In this document: positions 35,648 to 45,091 of the stretch, piece by piece | Layout of the letters: each line of letters begins with the position of its first letter | How positions within the stretch are numbered: the first letter of the stretch is position 1 | Assembly: GCF_003628555.1 (NCBI RefSeq) | Contig: NZ_CP021731.1 | Location: 4,774,001 to 4,838,000, forward strand | Reading direction: 5' to 3' | DNA from: Azoarcus sp. DN11 | GTDB taxonomy: Bacteria > Pseudomonadota > Gammaproteobacteria > Burkholderiales > Rhodocyclaceae | DNA: 64,000 nt | Notes under the pieces: model-generated | Told to the model about the DNA's origin: nothing | What the model saw: the letters and a program-made list of their open reading frames with translations, nothing else | Database searches by the model: none | Translations under genes and position numbers: made by a program

Positions 35648-35913
35648 CCGCCCTACCGACGATGGGCGCCCGCCTCGTGAAGCTGGAAGCGCAGATGAAC
35701 GCGATGCTGCAGGCGTGGCTGTATCTGGCCGCGACGGTCGAGATGGAAAGCGGCGTCGATCTTGCGGGCATGGAGGCGTCGCTGCAGCGCAAGCACTGGC
35801 CCGGCGCGCCGGAGATCGACAGGGAGGCGCGGGGCACGCTGGGCTGGTTGTGCCGCGAACTGGCGGCGGCGCGGGCGGTGCGGCAGGCACGGCAGCGCGA
35901 CGACGGCGAGTGA
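35644..35913 (+). CDS. Small protein, second of a tandem paralogous pair
   Basis: This 89-residue protein is clearly related to the preceding one: LVKLEAQMNAMLQAWLYLAA then VDLAGMEASLQRKHW and REARGTLGWLCREL align block by block. It lacks the long Arg-rich tail of its partner. Overlapping starts and stops suggest the two are made together, possibly as a heterodimer. No family recognised. Confidence 0.7.
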   Translation: MTALPTMGARLVKLEAQMNAMLQAWLYLAATVEMESGVDLAGMEASLQRKHWPGAPEIDREARGTLGWLCRELAAARAVRQARQRDDGE

Positions 35914-36069
35914 GGGCGCTCCCGCGCGCGCGGAAACGAGGCGAAATAATACGCGGCGTCAACGCCGCATTCTGTTTTCTGGCGCGAAAGACTATTGCGT
36001 TAGGTAAAAGCTTTATGGCAAGCTTTGGCCGTCGCTGAAAACAACAGCGGCCGGGGGTGACAGCCCGAA

Positions 36070-36240
36070 GTGGAGCGGCGATAAGCCGCAGAGCGTTTAG
36101 CATGCGGCTTTTTCGTTTGCTTGGTGCGTCCAGTTATGGGCGACCGGGCGGGGGGAGCCGCAAGGCTCGCCGGTGCTCCACCGGTCTGTCAACCTCCGTT
36201 TCGGTCGCCCACCCGTTTGACAGCGGGTTGGCGGTTCAAA
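36070..36240 (+). ncRNA. C4 antisense RNA-like structured region
   Basis: The stretch shows the layout of phage P1/P7 C4-type antisense RNAs. A hairpin (AAGCCGC ... GCGGCTT then T's, 36083-36113) comes first. Then a long stem GGGCGACCG (from 36138) pairs with CGGTCGCCC (36201-36209), enclosing two smaller hairpins (GAGCC GCAA GGCTC and CCGGTG CTC CACCGG). TGTCAACC and GTTTGACAG flank it. In P1, C4 controls the antirepressor gene downstream. Here a coupled set of four genes starts 20 bases later. Recognition is by pattern memory; a covariance-model search would settle it. Confidence 0.75.
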
Positions 36241-36259
36241 CCGTTACTGGAGCGCAACC

Positions 36260-36895
36260 ATGAGCACCTCGTTTTCGTCCGCGGCCCCTGCCGCCGAATC
36301 TGACTTCCCTTCTGCGTCGCACAACGGGACCGCGCCCGCGGCGCCCGTCTCTACTCTCGAACCGTCCGACCTGAATCCCGGCGATCGCATCCGCAGTCTT
36401 CACGCCGGCCGGCCCGGTTCCGTCGTGAAGGTGTATGCAGACGGCTCCGCTTGTGTCTGCTGGGACGACGGCGAGCCACAGGCCGAGGGCCTCGGGCACG
36501 AGCGCATGCCGCGCGAGCTGCTGGAACGCGTCGCGGCCCCCGCGTCCGGCCCAGTGAACGCGGTTGCCGACCGGGAGGCCCGTGCCGCTGCGGCACTCGA
36601 TCGCTTCCTGTTCGAGGGCGCCGGCAGCGCTCCCGAGACTGCCGCGGAAGAGGCCTATTCCCCGCGGCTCCGACCAGCCCCCCATGAATCGGCTTCGATC
36701 GCGAAGCGCAAGGATTACTGTGTCGCGCTCCTCAAGACGTTGATGCGTTACGCGGATGAGGCGGACCTGGGCGAGTTGGAACAGGCGCTTGAGGAACAGA
36801 TCACGGAAGTCAGCGGGAGCCGTGCCGTGCCCGGTCTGGTGGCTGCGCGATATGACCTCTTCTGCCGCTTCTGGCTGCAAGGGGGTGTGAAATGA
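36260..36895 (+). CDS. Hypothetical protein downstream of the C4-like RNA
   Basis: This 211-residue protein is not recognised. It has a Ser/Ala/Pro-rich N-terminus (1-35), then DLNPGDRIRSLHAGRPGSVVKVYADGSACVCWDDG, which reads as a small beta-barrel (SH3/KOW-like) domain. An alpha-helical C-terminus (about 130-205) has conserved-looking YCVALLKTLMRYADEAD. GGAG stands seven bases before ATG. The stop overlaps the next gene (ATGA). By position it would be the target of the C4-like RNA. Confidence 0.7.
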   Translation: MSTSFSSAAPAAESDFPSASHNGTAPAAPVSTLEPSDLNPGDRIRSLHAGRPGSVVKVYADGSACVCWDDGEPQAEGLGHERMPRELLERVAAPASGPVNAVADREARAAAALDRFLFEGAGSAPETAAEEAYSPRLRPAPHESASIAKRKDYCVALLKTLMRYADEADLGELEQALEEQITEVSGSRAVPGLVAARYDLFCRFWLQGGVK

Positions 36896-37590
36896 CCGAC
36901 CATCCCGCACTTGTTGACCAACAGGGCTGGCGCGAAGCGGTGGATGCGCTGAATTCGGCGGGCGGAACAAACTGGTTCCAACTTGAAGCGACCATCAATT
37001 ACGGCTTGGGCCGCATTGAATCGCTTCTTCGCCTGGTGCTCGCCGCCGCGAAGAGTGGAGATGATGCCAGCGGCGTTGGGATCATGGACATCGTCGTTGC
37101 GCTGGAGCAGGTACAGGAGACCCTGGGGGACTGCGACAGCGAATTCAACAGAATCTCGAACTACCTGATCTCCACGCAGCTTGCGTATTACGAGCTGAAA
37201 ACGGCGGAAAAGCGTGAGCGCCTGCTGCTCGGCGCTTTCCAATTGGCCGCCCTTCCTGAAACGGACGTTGAGCTGCTGACTCGTGCGGCACAGACGGTGG
37301 CTGAGGTTGTGGTCGGCGACGCCTCGTTCGCCCCGCACTGGGACGTGTTTTGCGATGTGATCAGGGCGCGCGGGCTGGTTGTCGACGCGGTTGGCGATCG
37401 CCTGTTGCCGCAGCTGGTGTCGGTGAAGACCCCGGAAGCGGCCGAGGAGGATGGCAGAAGGCGACAGGCCGTGGCCGACGCCATGAATGAGGTTCGTGCC
37501 GCGGATCAGATGGCGCTGCCAGCGAAGGCCGGTGCGGGGGCGCGGGCGCGGCGGGCGTCCTCCGCAAAAAAGGAGGTTCGCCATGGTTGA
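36892..37590 (+). CDS. Hypothetical helical protein
   Basis: This 232-residue protein of unknown family is mostly alpha-helical (YGLGRIESLLRLVLAAAK, ALEQVQETLGDCDSEFNRI), with an Ala/Arg/Lys-rich tail. It is coupled to the gene before it by ATGA overlap and overlaps the next start by eight bases. The helical region with regularly spaced residues suggests an oligomerising protein. Confidence 0.7.
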   Translation: MTDHPALVDQQGWREAVDALNSAGGTNWFQLEATINYGLGRIESLLRLVLAAAKSGDDASGVGIMDIVVALEQVQETLGDCDSEFNRISNYLISTQLAYYELKTAEKRERLLLGAFQLAALPETDVELLTRAAQTVAEVVVGDASFAPHWDVFCDVIRARGLVVDAVGDRLLPQLVSVKTPEAAEEDGRRRQAVADAMNEVRAADQMALPAKAGAGARARRASSAKKEVRHG

Positions 37591-37831
37591 TTACGCAACC
37601 GCAAGGCGGGTCGCATTCATCCGGGCGCAGAGCCAGCGTGGTTTGATCGCGCGGATATTTGGGCGCCTGCTTGGGATTGAACGGACGCCCACGCGGGCGG
37701 CCAACAGGCGGTTCACGGCACCGGTGCGTCCGGCCATGGCGGACGATGGTCTGGTCTATCTGAACGTCGATACGGTTGCGAACTTTCGGCGCTTCAGTAA
37801 ATTTCCGGTTGGTTGCAAATCACCGGACTGA
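37583..37831 (+). CDS. Small basic hypothetical protein
   Basis: This 82-residue protein has a strongly basic first half (ARRVAFIRAQSQRGLIARIFGRLLGIERTPTR as a predicted amphipathic helix, positions about 7-40). A second half DDGLVYLNVDTVANFRRF follows. AAGGAGG, a near-perfect ribosome binding site, lies seven bases before ATG 37583 inside the preceding gene. No family recognised; nucleic-acid or membrane binding is possible from composition. Confidence 0.6.
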   Translation: MVDYATARRVAFIRAQSQRGLIARIFGRLLGIERTPTRAANRRFTAPVRPAMADDGLVYLNVDTVANFRRFSKFPVGCKSPD

Positions 37832-37843
37832 CAGGAGCCAGTA

Positions 37844-38833
37844 ATGACCAGAGGAAGGGAAACCCTCGCACCGCCCGAAATTCTCGACGCGTCCGTGGAT
37901 GAAGCCCAGACTGCCCAGGGCTTGGCACGGATGCGTGAGACCGCCATCCGCGAGCAGCAGGAGCAAATGTCCGGGGTTTTCAGCCTCGGACGGAATGTCG
38001 GCGTCGCGCTCATGGCGAATATAGTGAAGAACTTTTCTGCCGCAGCAGAAGTTCGCGCCTTCGAGGAAATCAACAAGTCAAAAGATTTCAAGGGTTTGCC
38101 GATTCGTCACCCGGATGGAGTTCTGCGGCCGGCAGAAAACATCGACGAGTTCTGCCGTGTGGTGTTCGGCCGTGGCTACAAGGCAATGAACAACCACAAG
38201 GTGATTCTGCAGAAGCTTGGCGAAGAGGCCTATGAGAACGCAACCCGCCTCAGCCTGAACCGCTCGCAGTTGCGCCTGCTGCTGTCGCTGCCGGAAGATG
38301 ACCGCGCTATCGTCGAAGAGGCCATGCGCACGGAAGACAAAACCGAAGTGGTCGGGCTGCTCGAATCGCTGGTGAACAAGCTCGACGAGGCCCGTGCCGA
38401 AGTCGAAGAGCTAAAGGGCGAACTCAAGGCTACCGAGGAGCTGTCTTCGGAGAAGAGCCGCAAGATCGAGCGGCTAGAGATTGATAAGCGGCGTTTTCAG
38501 ATGCTGCCGCCGGATGAGGTGCTCGCCGCGCTTCACAATGAAGCAACCAAATTCCATAACGAAGCGTGCGGCATCATTCGCGGAATGTTGCGCCAGGCGG
38601 TGATTGCGGTTGATCGGCACCATCAGGAGCATGGTGGTGACAGCAAAATCTTCTTCGCCGGACTGATCGGGCAGATCCAGGCGGATCTGACCGAGTTGCG
38701 TGACGAGTACGGCATCCCGGACGCCCACCCGCTGACCATACCTGAATGGATACGCGATGGCGCCGAGGGCGAGGCGACAAATAACATGGCCGGCCCCGCC
38801 GCAGTCGGAAGCGAACCAGCCGGAAGCGAATGA
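37844..38833 (+). CDS. Hypothetical coiled-coil phage-type protein
   Basis: This 329-residue protein has an N-terminal region (1-100) unlike known families. Then comes a block RAIVEEAMRTEDKTEVVGLLESLVNKL and a predicted coiled coil (about 185-225, LDEARAEVEELKGELKATEEL). The C-terminal domain contains HNEATKFHNEACGIIRGMLRQAV. AGGAG precedes the ATG. It is the last of the four genes behind the C4-like RNA. The fold suggests a DNA- or RNA-associated structural protein, without specific evidence. Confidence 0.7.
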   Translation: MTRGRETLAPPEILDASVDEAQTAQGLARMRETAIREQQEQMSGVFSLGRNVGVALMANIVKNFSAAAEVRAFEEINKSKDFKGLPIRHPDGVLRPAENIDEFCRVVFGRGYKAMNNHKVILQKLGEEAYENATRLSLNRSQLRLLLSLPEDDRAIVEEAMRTEDKTEVVGLLESLVNKLDEARAEVEELKGELKATEELSSEKSRKIERLEIDKRRFQMLPPDEVLAALHNEATKFHNEACGIIRGMLRQAVIAVDRHHQEHGGDSKIFFAGLIGQIQADLTELRDEYGIPDAHPLTIPEWIRDGAEGEATNNMAGPAAVGSEPAGSE

Positions 38834-39319
38834 CCGTGCTTCGCCACACTTCGTAGGCCAACCGCGCGCAGCTTTCGGATATCTCCCTTCCGCCTCCGAA
38901 AGCGCTTACAGTTGGCCGGCGAGCGCAGCGCGAAACCGGTAGGGACGCGCCCCTGTGACCGACGTTAGCGACGCCGAGGCAGCCGATACAAGCCGGAGTG
39001 TTGAAAAGCTGCGCTCGCGGCCTTCCTCGCTGCCCACTCCGGGCAAGGCGGCACGGATCCGCCGACGGGGCGTAATCGCCCCCTGAAAGGGCTGCAGTGT
39101 CGCGGAGGGACGGTGGCTCACTGCCGGGCTGTTCGCGGTCGGTAAATGTTTATAAACGCCATCCGCCGCCCATCCTTTTCGGGCGCGCCTTGTCAGCTCT
39201 TGCTGACCTCTCTCCAAGCTCGAAGCCACCACCGTAATTGAAGCGCTTCAATAGCCATGGCGTATCGAAACGCCGATGCTCATCACGGCGTTGACGCATT
39301 TCATGGAGGTGGGACAACG
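38834..39319 (+). other. Structured non-coding stretch inside the element
   Basis: About 485 bases without a convincing gene. It includes a hairpin GGGGCG TAAT CGCCCC near 39073-39088, a second imperfect hairpin around GGCGG ... CCGCC just before it, and an AT-rich patch (TAAATGTTTATAAA) near 39145 that could be a promoter for the genes beginning at 39320. Open frames in the region have poor start signals. Confidence 0.5.
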
Positions 39320-39553
39320 ATGGAAGTTTTAACCGCCTTGGCGATGATGGTGGTGTCCTACACGGTCGCCTACCTCACCCGGCCGAAGCCCACCAAGCCG
39401 AAACCGGCGTCGCTGTCCGAATTCGACCTGCCGGTCGCCGAAGAGGGCACGCCGCAGTGCGTGATCTTCGGCGACGTGTGGACAGGCGACTGGCAGGTGC
39501 TGAGCTACGGGAATTTCCGCACTCGCCCGATCAAGACGAGCAACGGCAAGTGA
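39320..39553 (+). CDS. Small phage membrane protein
   Basis: This 77-residue protein has one N-terminal TM helix (MEVLTALAMMVVSYTVAYL) and a Lys/Pro linker. The C-terminal part reads GTPQCVIFGDVWTGDWQVLSYGN. Such proteins occur in tail regions of Pseudomonas and Burkholderia transposable phages (pattern memory). AGGTGG lies before ATG 39320. A diverged copy of its last 18 codons occurs at 45700-45756. Confidence 0.65.
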   Translation: MEVLTALAMMVVSYTVAYLTRPKPTKPKPASLSEFDLPVAEEGTPQCVIFGDVWTGDWQVLSYGNFRTRPIKTSNGK

Positions 39554-39558
39554 CTGCG

Positions 39559-39924
39559 ATGGGGGACGATGACTCGATGTACCAGCCTACTTCAGGTGGA
39601 GTGATGGCAGACGAATATCAGGACACATTCCTTGGAAGAATGTCGAGCGTCCTGGGTGATGAACTCGGGAAATACGTGCCCGTTCAAGCGGAAGCGGTCC
39701 CTGATGTAGTCGCCCGGTGCATTTCACGGATGCAGGCCGAGTTTGGTGGCGAACAGCCCTACCTGCCGAAGTACCCGAACGGCAAGCCCGAGGCGCTTGC
39801 CAAGCAGGTCTTCGATGCTTTCGACGGGCGGAACTGGCGTGAGCTTGCCAAGCGATTCGGCAAAACCGAGCGATGGATCAGGACGATGATTAGGGTGCAC
39901 CGAAACACAATGAGGAAACCATGA
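39559..39924 (+). CDS. Mor/C-type transcription activator
   Basis: This 121-residue protein matches the Mu Mor activator family. An N-terminal dimerisation part comes first. A C-terminal helix-turn-helix (VFDAFDGRNWRELAKRFGKT then ERWIRTMIRVHR) follows. Mor switches on middle genes of Mu from a sigma-70 promoter with no good -35. Several ATGs are possible (39559, 39577, 39604); the last two have purine-rich sequence ahead, so the true N-terminus is uncertain. The stop overlaps the next gene by ATGA. Confidence 0.8.
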   Translation: MGDDDSMYQPTSGGVMADEYQDTFLGRMSSVLGDELGKYVPVQAEAVPDVVARCISRMQAEFGGEQPYLPKYPNGKPEALAKQVFDAFDGRNWRELAKRFGKTERWIRTMIRVHRNTMRKP

Positions 39925-40661
39925 CCGAGCAAGAACGTAGCACCAAGACTTCCGACCTTCAGGTTGCGCTGAGCGACGAGTGCGCCGCGGTTCTTCTCCA
40001 GCAGCAGAAGATTCTCGAGATCGAGCGCGAGCTGGATCGCACGATGACGGCAATCACGTCGCAGCGCGAGACCGTTGACCGCCTGAGAAAGTCGTTGCCG
40101 GATAAGGAGGCGCTGGAACGTCGCTTCGACGATCTGCTTGTCCGCGTTGCGACGGGTGGCGCCGGCGATGACGATTTGGCGCAGGTGGATGATGAGATCA
40201 AGGGCGCACAGGCCGAGATCGATCGCATCGGCCCCGAAATTGTACGCAGCGAACGGACTGCTGCCGCCTTGGCCCGCAATGCCGATGCGCTTTGCGCCGA
40301 GGTGATGAAGCTCAAGCAGGAGAAAGCGGGGCTGATCACGCGCTTCCTGATCGCCGAGGCAGAAGCGGAGTGTCAGCGCTATGTGGAGGCCGGAAAGGCC
40401 GCGGCAGAAGCCTACATGCGGCTGCTTGCTCTCGACGGGATGCTGTCGAGACGTGGGCGACACCCCTTCCACGCGCGTGCAGAGCGGATGCACCTGCCGC
40501 GATTCAACCTGGCCGCCTGCAACGTGGAGAAGGGGCATTGGTTCTTGCGCGACGTGCTGTTCACCGTGGATGACCGTTTCGATCGAGAGCGTTCGCTTGA
40601 ACGGGTGGCGGCCGAGTATCGGTCGCTGCAGGGCAAGTACGGTATCGAGTTTGACGACTGA
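39921..40661 (+). CDS. Hypothetical coiled-coil protein before the tape measure gene
   Basis: This 246-residue protein has a long N-terminal coiled coil (about residues 20-130, [20 protein letters not shown] and [18 protein letters not shown]). A C-terminal domain contains [31 protein letters not shown]. It is coupled to the Mor-like gene. Its place directly ahead of a tape measure gene suggests a tail assembly role, but the coiled coil is also compatible with regulation. Confidence 0.65.
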   Translation: MTEQERSTKTSDLQVALSDECAAVLLQQQKILEIERELDRTMTAITSQRETVDRLRKSLPDKEALERRFDDLLVRVATGGAGDDDLAQVDDEIKGAQAEIDRIGPEIVRSERTAAALARNADALCAEVMKLKQEKAGLITRFLIAEAEAECQRYVEAGKAAAEAYMRLLALDGMLSRRGRHPFHARAERMHLPRFNLAACNVEKGHWFLRDVLFTVDDRFDRERSLERVAAEYRSLQGKYGIEFDD

Positions 40662-40675
40662 GGGCGGGATTCGTC

Positions 40676-43600
40676 ATGGCCGCTCGTGGTGACCTGACCG
40701 TTGCGCTGAAGCTGCAGGCCGATGTGGCCGAGGCGGTCAAGCGCCTGGGCGATGTCGAGTCGGCAATCGGGCGGGTCGAGAAGGCCGGCGACACGGCCGG
40801 GAGGGCCTCGGCCGTCAATGGCCTTGCGCAGGCCGCAACTGCGGCGGCGCAAGGCGCGCAGACCGCGACCGCAGCCACCAAGACGTGGCACGACTTCGTG
40901 CGCGAGCGCATGGGGCCGCTCATGCGGCAGTTTGCCCAGGATAGCGCGACCCATGCCGAGGCTCATACGCGCGCCATCCGCCAGATCGGCGCCGAGTGGA
41001 AGGAATACAAGGCGGCATTGGCGAGCGGCACCACCCAGGGTGCGCAGGCCGTCCGCGACGTGTCGCAGGTCACCGAGGGGGCGGCGGCGGCGCAGCAGCA
41101 GCTCGGTCACGCTACGGTCGTTGTTGCCCAGCGGATGAAGGGGGCGACGATCACTGCCGGGCAGTATGCGCAGGCGATGCGTCAGCTGCCGATGCAGATG
41201 ACCGACGTCGTCACCAGTCTGGCGAGTGGTATGCCGATCTGGATGGTGGCGATCCAGCAGGGTGGGCAGATCCGGGATTCGTTCGGTGGCGTCGGCCTGG
41301 CGTTGCGTGCGCTCATGGGGGCGATCAATTCTGCGACGGTCGGCTTCGCGGCGCTGGCCGGTACGGGCGTCGCGTTGGCGGCGGCCTACAACCGGGCCGA
41401 GGAAGAAGCGCGCGCCTACACCCTCGCGGTCGAGACCACCGGCAACGCGGCCGGCGCCACGCGCGGCCAGATCGAGGCGCTGGCAGCCGAGGCGCACCGG
41501 ACCAGTGGCATCAGCACCGGCGCCGCGCGCGAGATCGCGGTGGCGATGGTGCAGTCGGGGCAGCTCGGCATCGACACCATCGGCAACCTGACCCAGAGCG
41601 TCGAGACCTACGCGGCGGTCACGGGGCAGAGCAACCGCCAGGCCGCCGCAGCGCTGGCGGCGATGTTCGTGAAGCCGGCCGAGGCGGCAGAAAAGCTCAA
41701 CCGGCAATTTCACTTCCTGTCTCCTGAACAGGAGAAGTACATCCGCCAGCTGGAGGAGCAGGGGCGGACGGAAGAGGCGCAGATCGAACTGTCGCGCCGG
41801 CTGGCCGAACGGCTTGACGATCTGCGTGACCGCAGCCTGCAGCCACTGCAGCGCGCATGGGACTCGGTCGGGCGTGCCGCGGCGGAAGCCTGGGACCGGT
41901 TCGGCTCCCGCTTTCGCGATCCGACAACTGAGGACCAGATTGCGGCGCAAACCAAGGAAGTCGCCCGGCTGCGCGCGGCCGCAAGCCGCGACCCGAACGC
42001 GCACGAGTCGATGCTGTTGCCGTCGAACGCCCGGCAGCTCGAAAAGGCCGAAGCCGAACTCGCGCGGCTGCAGACGCAGCAGCAAGCCGAACAGCAGAAG
42101 GCGGCCGACGATCGCGCGAACACGCTGCGCGACCAGGCGCGCGAGGCGGCGGACAAGAGCTGGGAGCGCCGCAACGAGAGCCTGAAGAACTGGCGCGAGC
42201 GCCTCGCCGAGGAGACGGCCAAGATCCGCGCCGAGGGCGCCACGCTCGGCAAGACGCAGGCGGAGATCGACCAGCAGATCGCCCGCGCGGCCGAGCGGCT
42301 GACGCCGAAGGGTGCGAAGCGGACGAAGGTCGATCCGGCCGAAACGGCCTTCCAGTCACAGCTGCAATCGCTGACCCTGGCCCGCGCCGAGGCGGAACAG
42401 CGCCTGAAGAATGCGCAGGAAGGGGTGGTCGAGAGCCGGGACAAGGCTACCACTCGCCTCGAGGCATGGATCGGCGTCAACCGCAATGCGCAAAAGCTGA
42501 GCGACGCCGACATTGCGCGCCTGCGCGAGCAGGCTGCTGCGACCGATGCCGCCGCGAAGGCCACCGACGCGCTGACCGAGGCGAAGAAGCGCGACGAGCG
42601 CATCGACAGTGGCATGGAGCAGGTCAATGCCGAGTTGCTCGAGGCGACCGGGCGCGGTGCCGAGGCGGCGATTGCGCAGGTGGAAAGCCGTTATCGCAAA
42701 CTGCGCGAGGATCTGACCGCTGCCGGAAACCAGGGCGGGCTGATCACACTCGACCTGCGCATCAACGCCGAGAAGGCGAAGGTGCAGCTCGAGGAGCTGC
42801 AGCGGGCAATCGAGAAAGTTTTTGATGGTCAGGGGCGCGGCGAGCAGAGCATCGAAGCGCAGGTCAGTGCCGGCCTCATCACCGAACTCGAAGGGCGCGA
42901 GCGCCTGGTTGAACTGCACCGCCAGACGGCCGCCACGGTTGAAGGCTACCTGCCCGCGTTGCGCGAGATGGCTGCCCTGCCCGGCCCCATGGGTGAGCAG
43001 GCCCGTGCTGCGCTGCAGACGGTCGAAACACAGCTCGTGCATCTGCGCACGACCACCGACGACCTGCGCAACGCGCTGCGCGATGGCTTGCAGAACGGCC
43101 TGCAGGAGGCCCTGCGCGGGCTGGCCGACGGCACGTTGACCCTGCGTGATGCGCTCATGACGCTGGTGCGGGGCGTCGCCCAGTCGATGGCCGATCTTGC
43201 GACGCAGCGACTCGCGCAGCAGGCCGCCAACGGCTTAATGTCGATGTTCGGCGGCGGCGAGGGTGAAACCGATATGGTGACCGGCGCTGCGGCGGTCACC
43301 GGCTCTGCCGCCGCACTCGCGGTCGCGGGGGGCTCGCTCCTCACCGGCGCCGCCGCCATTGAAGCAGCGGCCGCATCGCTTGCTGCAGCCGGCGCAGCCA
43401 CTGGGGTAGCGGGCCTCGGCTTCGCCACCGGCGGCTACACCGGCGACGGCGGCAAGTATGAGCCGGCGGGCGTGGTGCACCGGGGCGAGTTCGTCACCCG
43501 CAAGGAAGTGACCCAGCAGCCTGGTGCGTTGCCCTTCCTGCATGCATTCAACGAGCTTGGAATGCATGCGTTGTTCGGATGGCGAGGATATTCAGACGGC

Positions 43601-43831
43601 GGTCTGGTTGGAGCACCCGCGCCGGCGCTGACTGCCCCCAGGGTCTCGGTTACACAGCTATCTGAGTCCGCCGCGCCGTCAACGACCGTGAAGAATGCCG
43701 TGAACCTGCACCTCTATGACGATCCCCAGCGCATTGCCGAAGCGGCATTCCGTTCTAAGGTCGGAGAGGAGAACTTTGTCGTAATGCTCTCACGGGATCC
43801 GGCGCGGTACCGGTCCATTCTGCAGTTGTGA
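40676..43831 (+). CDS. Phage tail tape measure protein
   Basis: This 1051-residue protein sets tail length. The N-terminal part (about 140-330) has the tape-measure domain pattern [34 protein letters not shown] and [16 protein letters not shown] long Ala/Glu/Arg coiled-coil region (about 340-750) follows. Near 905-935 there is a Gly/Ala-rich hydrophobic stretch ([20 protein letters not shown]). The C-terminus has [26 protein letters not shown], the usual tape measure C-terminal glycine motif. It looks full length. No baseplate or tail-tube genes accompany it. Confidence 0.92.
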   Translation: MAARGDLTVALKLQADVAEAVKRLGDVESAIGRVEKAGDTAGRASAVNGLAQAATAAAQGAQTATAATKTWHDFVRERMGPLMRQFAQDSATHAEAHTRAIRQIGAEWKEYKAALASGTTQGAQAVRDVSQVTEGAAAAQQQLGHATVVVAQRMKGATITAGQYAQAMRQLPMQMTDVVTSLASGMPIWMVAIQQGGQIRDSFGGVGLALRALMGAINSATVGFAALAGTGVALAAAYNRAEEEARAYTLAVETTGNAAGATRGQIEALAAEAHRTSGISTGAAREIAVAMVQSGQLGIDTIGNLTQSVETYAAVTGQSNRQAAAALAAMFVKPAEAAEKLNRQFHFLSPEQEKYIRQLEEQGRTEEAQIELSRRLAERLDDLRDRSLQPLQRAWDSVGRAAAEAWDRFGSRFRDPTTEDQIAAQTKEVARLRAAASRDPNAHESMLLPSNARQLEKAEAELARLQTQQQAEQQKAADDRANTLRDQAREAADKSWERRNESLKNWRERLAEETAKIRAEGATLGKTQAEIDQQIARAAERLTPKGAKRTKVDPAETAFQSQLQSLTLARAEAEQRLKNAQEGVVESRDKATTRLEAWIGVNRNAQKLSDADIARLREQAAATDAAAKATDALTEAKKRDERIDSGMEQVNAELLEATGRGAEAAIAQVESRYRKLREDLTAAGNQGGLITLDLRINAEKAKVQLEELQRAIEKVFDGQGRGEQSIEAQVSAGLITELEGRERLVELHRQTAATVEGYLPALREMAALPGPMGEQARAALQTVETQLVHLRTTTDDLRNALRDGLQNGLQEALRGLADGTLTLRDALMTLVRGVAQSMADLATQRLAQQAANGLMSMFGGGEGETDMVTGAAAVTGSAAALAVAGGSLLTGAAAIEAAAASLAAAGAATGVAGLGFATGGYTGDGGKYEPAGVVHRGEFVTRKEVTQQPGALPFLHAFNELGMHALFGWRGYSDGGLVGAPAPALTAPRVSVTQLSESAAPSTTVKNAVNLHLYDDPQRIAEAAFRSKVGEENFVVMLSRDPARYRSILQL

Positions 43832-43833
43832 GG

Positions 43834-44148
43834 TCAGTCGCGATGCAGCCTTTCCCGAGCAAGCAGGCCAATGATGATGTGGGCGGAACGAGCCGTTTGC
43901 CGCATGAAGATATTCCTGATCAAGGGAATGATCGTGGTCGCCTGATGTTCGCTCAGCGCCGCTCCTTCGGGGATGGCCAGGCTGCTTGCCTCGCAATCGA
44001 AAAGTTCCTCATGGTAGGTCCGGTACTCGGCCGCCACATCTTGCGCCATGGCGGGCGTCAGGCCGTTTCGTACGCATGTGTCGATGATCCAGCGCTCGAT
44101 CTCCAGGAAGGAGCGGTCTTGATACGGGAAATCGATTACGTCGCCCAT
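43834..44148 (-). CDS. Small hypothetical protein on the opposite strand
   Basis: This 104-residue frame begins MGDVIDFPYQDRSFLEIERWIIDTC and has a normal protein-like composition, with DVAAEYRTYHEELFDCEAS in the middle. It is the only minus-strand gene among the phage-type genes on this side of the element, filling the gap between the tape measure gene and the Mu-I-like gene. No convincing ribosome binding site is visible, so it may be a non-coding shadow. Confidence 0.45.
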   Translation of the reverse strand: MGDVIDFPYQDRSFLEIERWIIDTCVRNGLTPAMAQDVAAEYRTYHEELFDCEASSLAIPEGAALSEHQATTIIPLIRNIFMRQTARSAHIIIGLLARERLHRD

Positions 44149-44191
44149 CGGCCATCATCCAATTTGAAAAGTGCCGTTAGAGGGAACCATC

Positions 44192-45091
44192 ATGAACGAA
44201 CGACCGCCACTTGACGATCACGAGATCGACCGTAGGGCGAGGCAGTATGCTCTCGCTCATCGAGTCGATTATGCCGACGCAGTTAAGGCAGTAGTCGAAT
44301 TCTCCGCACCGCCCGACAACGCGGCGCCATCTCGTGCCCCGGTGTCAGACAACGCGGCGAAGGCTGCGGAAGCAGCTTTGGATGCGAAGGCGAGACAATA
44401 CGCCCTGGAACACGGGGTGAGATATGCCGACGCTTTGCAGCACGTTCTGACGGCACCTGCCCTGCCGCGACAGGGGAGCGAAAGTCTGGACACGGCTGGA
44501 GGTGATGTTGCCATTGACCGCAGAGCAAGCGCCTATGCACGTCGATTTGGCGTGAGCTACTCGGAAGCACTTGACCACGTTTGCCACTCGGATAGTGCAG
44601 GCTCTCCCGGTTTGGTCGCCTGCTTTAGCGAGATGGATGGCTCGATGGCGATCCCGACCCTGAAGCAAATGATGGAGGGGCAATGGATCGAGATTTTCAA
44701 GTCCGGCAAGCATGTTTCGAGTGACGGCGAATCGATCGACTTCACCGTGGAAGATGTGAAGGCCATCGCAGACGGCTATCAACCTCACATCAGGGAGGCT
44801 CCCCTGGTTGAAGGACATCCGGTACTTGATGCGCCTGCCCAGGGCTGGGTAGATGCTCTGAAGGCTACCCCTGACGGAAAGCTTCTGATGCGGGCGAGGC
44901 AGGTCAATCCTGAGTTCGCGGAGCGCGTCAAGGCTGGACGCTTCAAGAAACGAAGCGCCGCATTTTATCGCCCAGGCGAACGCTCGAACCCGAGTGGCGG
45001 GGCGTGGTACCTGAGGCACGTTGGTTTTCTCGGTGCGCACCAGCCCGCGATTGCGGGGCTTCGCGATATCGTTTTCGGGCCGGTGCACTAA
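44192..45091 (+). CDS. Mu I-like protease/scaffold protein with an N-terminal repeat domain
   Basis: The protein has 299 residues. Residues 12-35, 62-86 and 108-131 are three copies of a unit with the pattern D-x-R-A-x-x-Y-A-x-x-x-G-V-x-Y-x-x-A-L-x-x-V. From about 150 it matches the Mu I protein (prohead protease/scaffold): QWIEIFKSGKHV, VEDVKAIADGYQ, APLVEGHP, and FKKRSAAFYRPG. It ends soon after the FLGAHQPAI motif, shorter than Mu I. The start is ATG 44192 after AGGGAACC. The fusion of repeats to this domain is unusual. Confidence 0.78.
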   Translation: MNERPPLDDHEIDRRARQYALAHRVDYADAVKAVVEFSAPPDNAAPSRAPVSDNAAKAAEAALDAKARQYALEHGVRYADALQHVLTAPALPRQGSESLDTAGGDVAIDRRASAYARRFGVSYSEALDHVCHSDSAGSPGLVACFSEMDGSMAIPTLKQMMEGQWIEIFKSGKHVSSDGESIDFTVEDVKAIADGYQPHIREAPLVEGHPVLDAPAQGWVDALKATPDGKLLMRARQVNPEFAERVKAGRFKKRSAAFYRPGERSNPSGGAWYLRHVGFLGAHQPAIAGLRDIVFGPVH

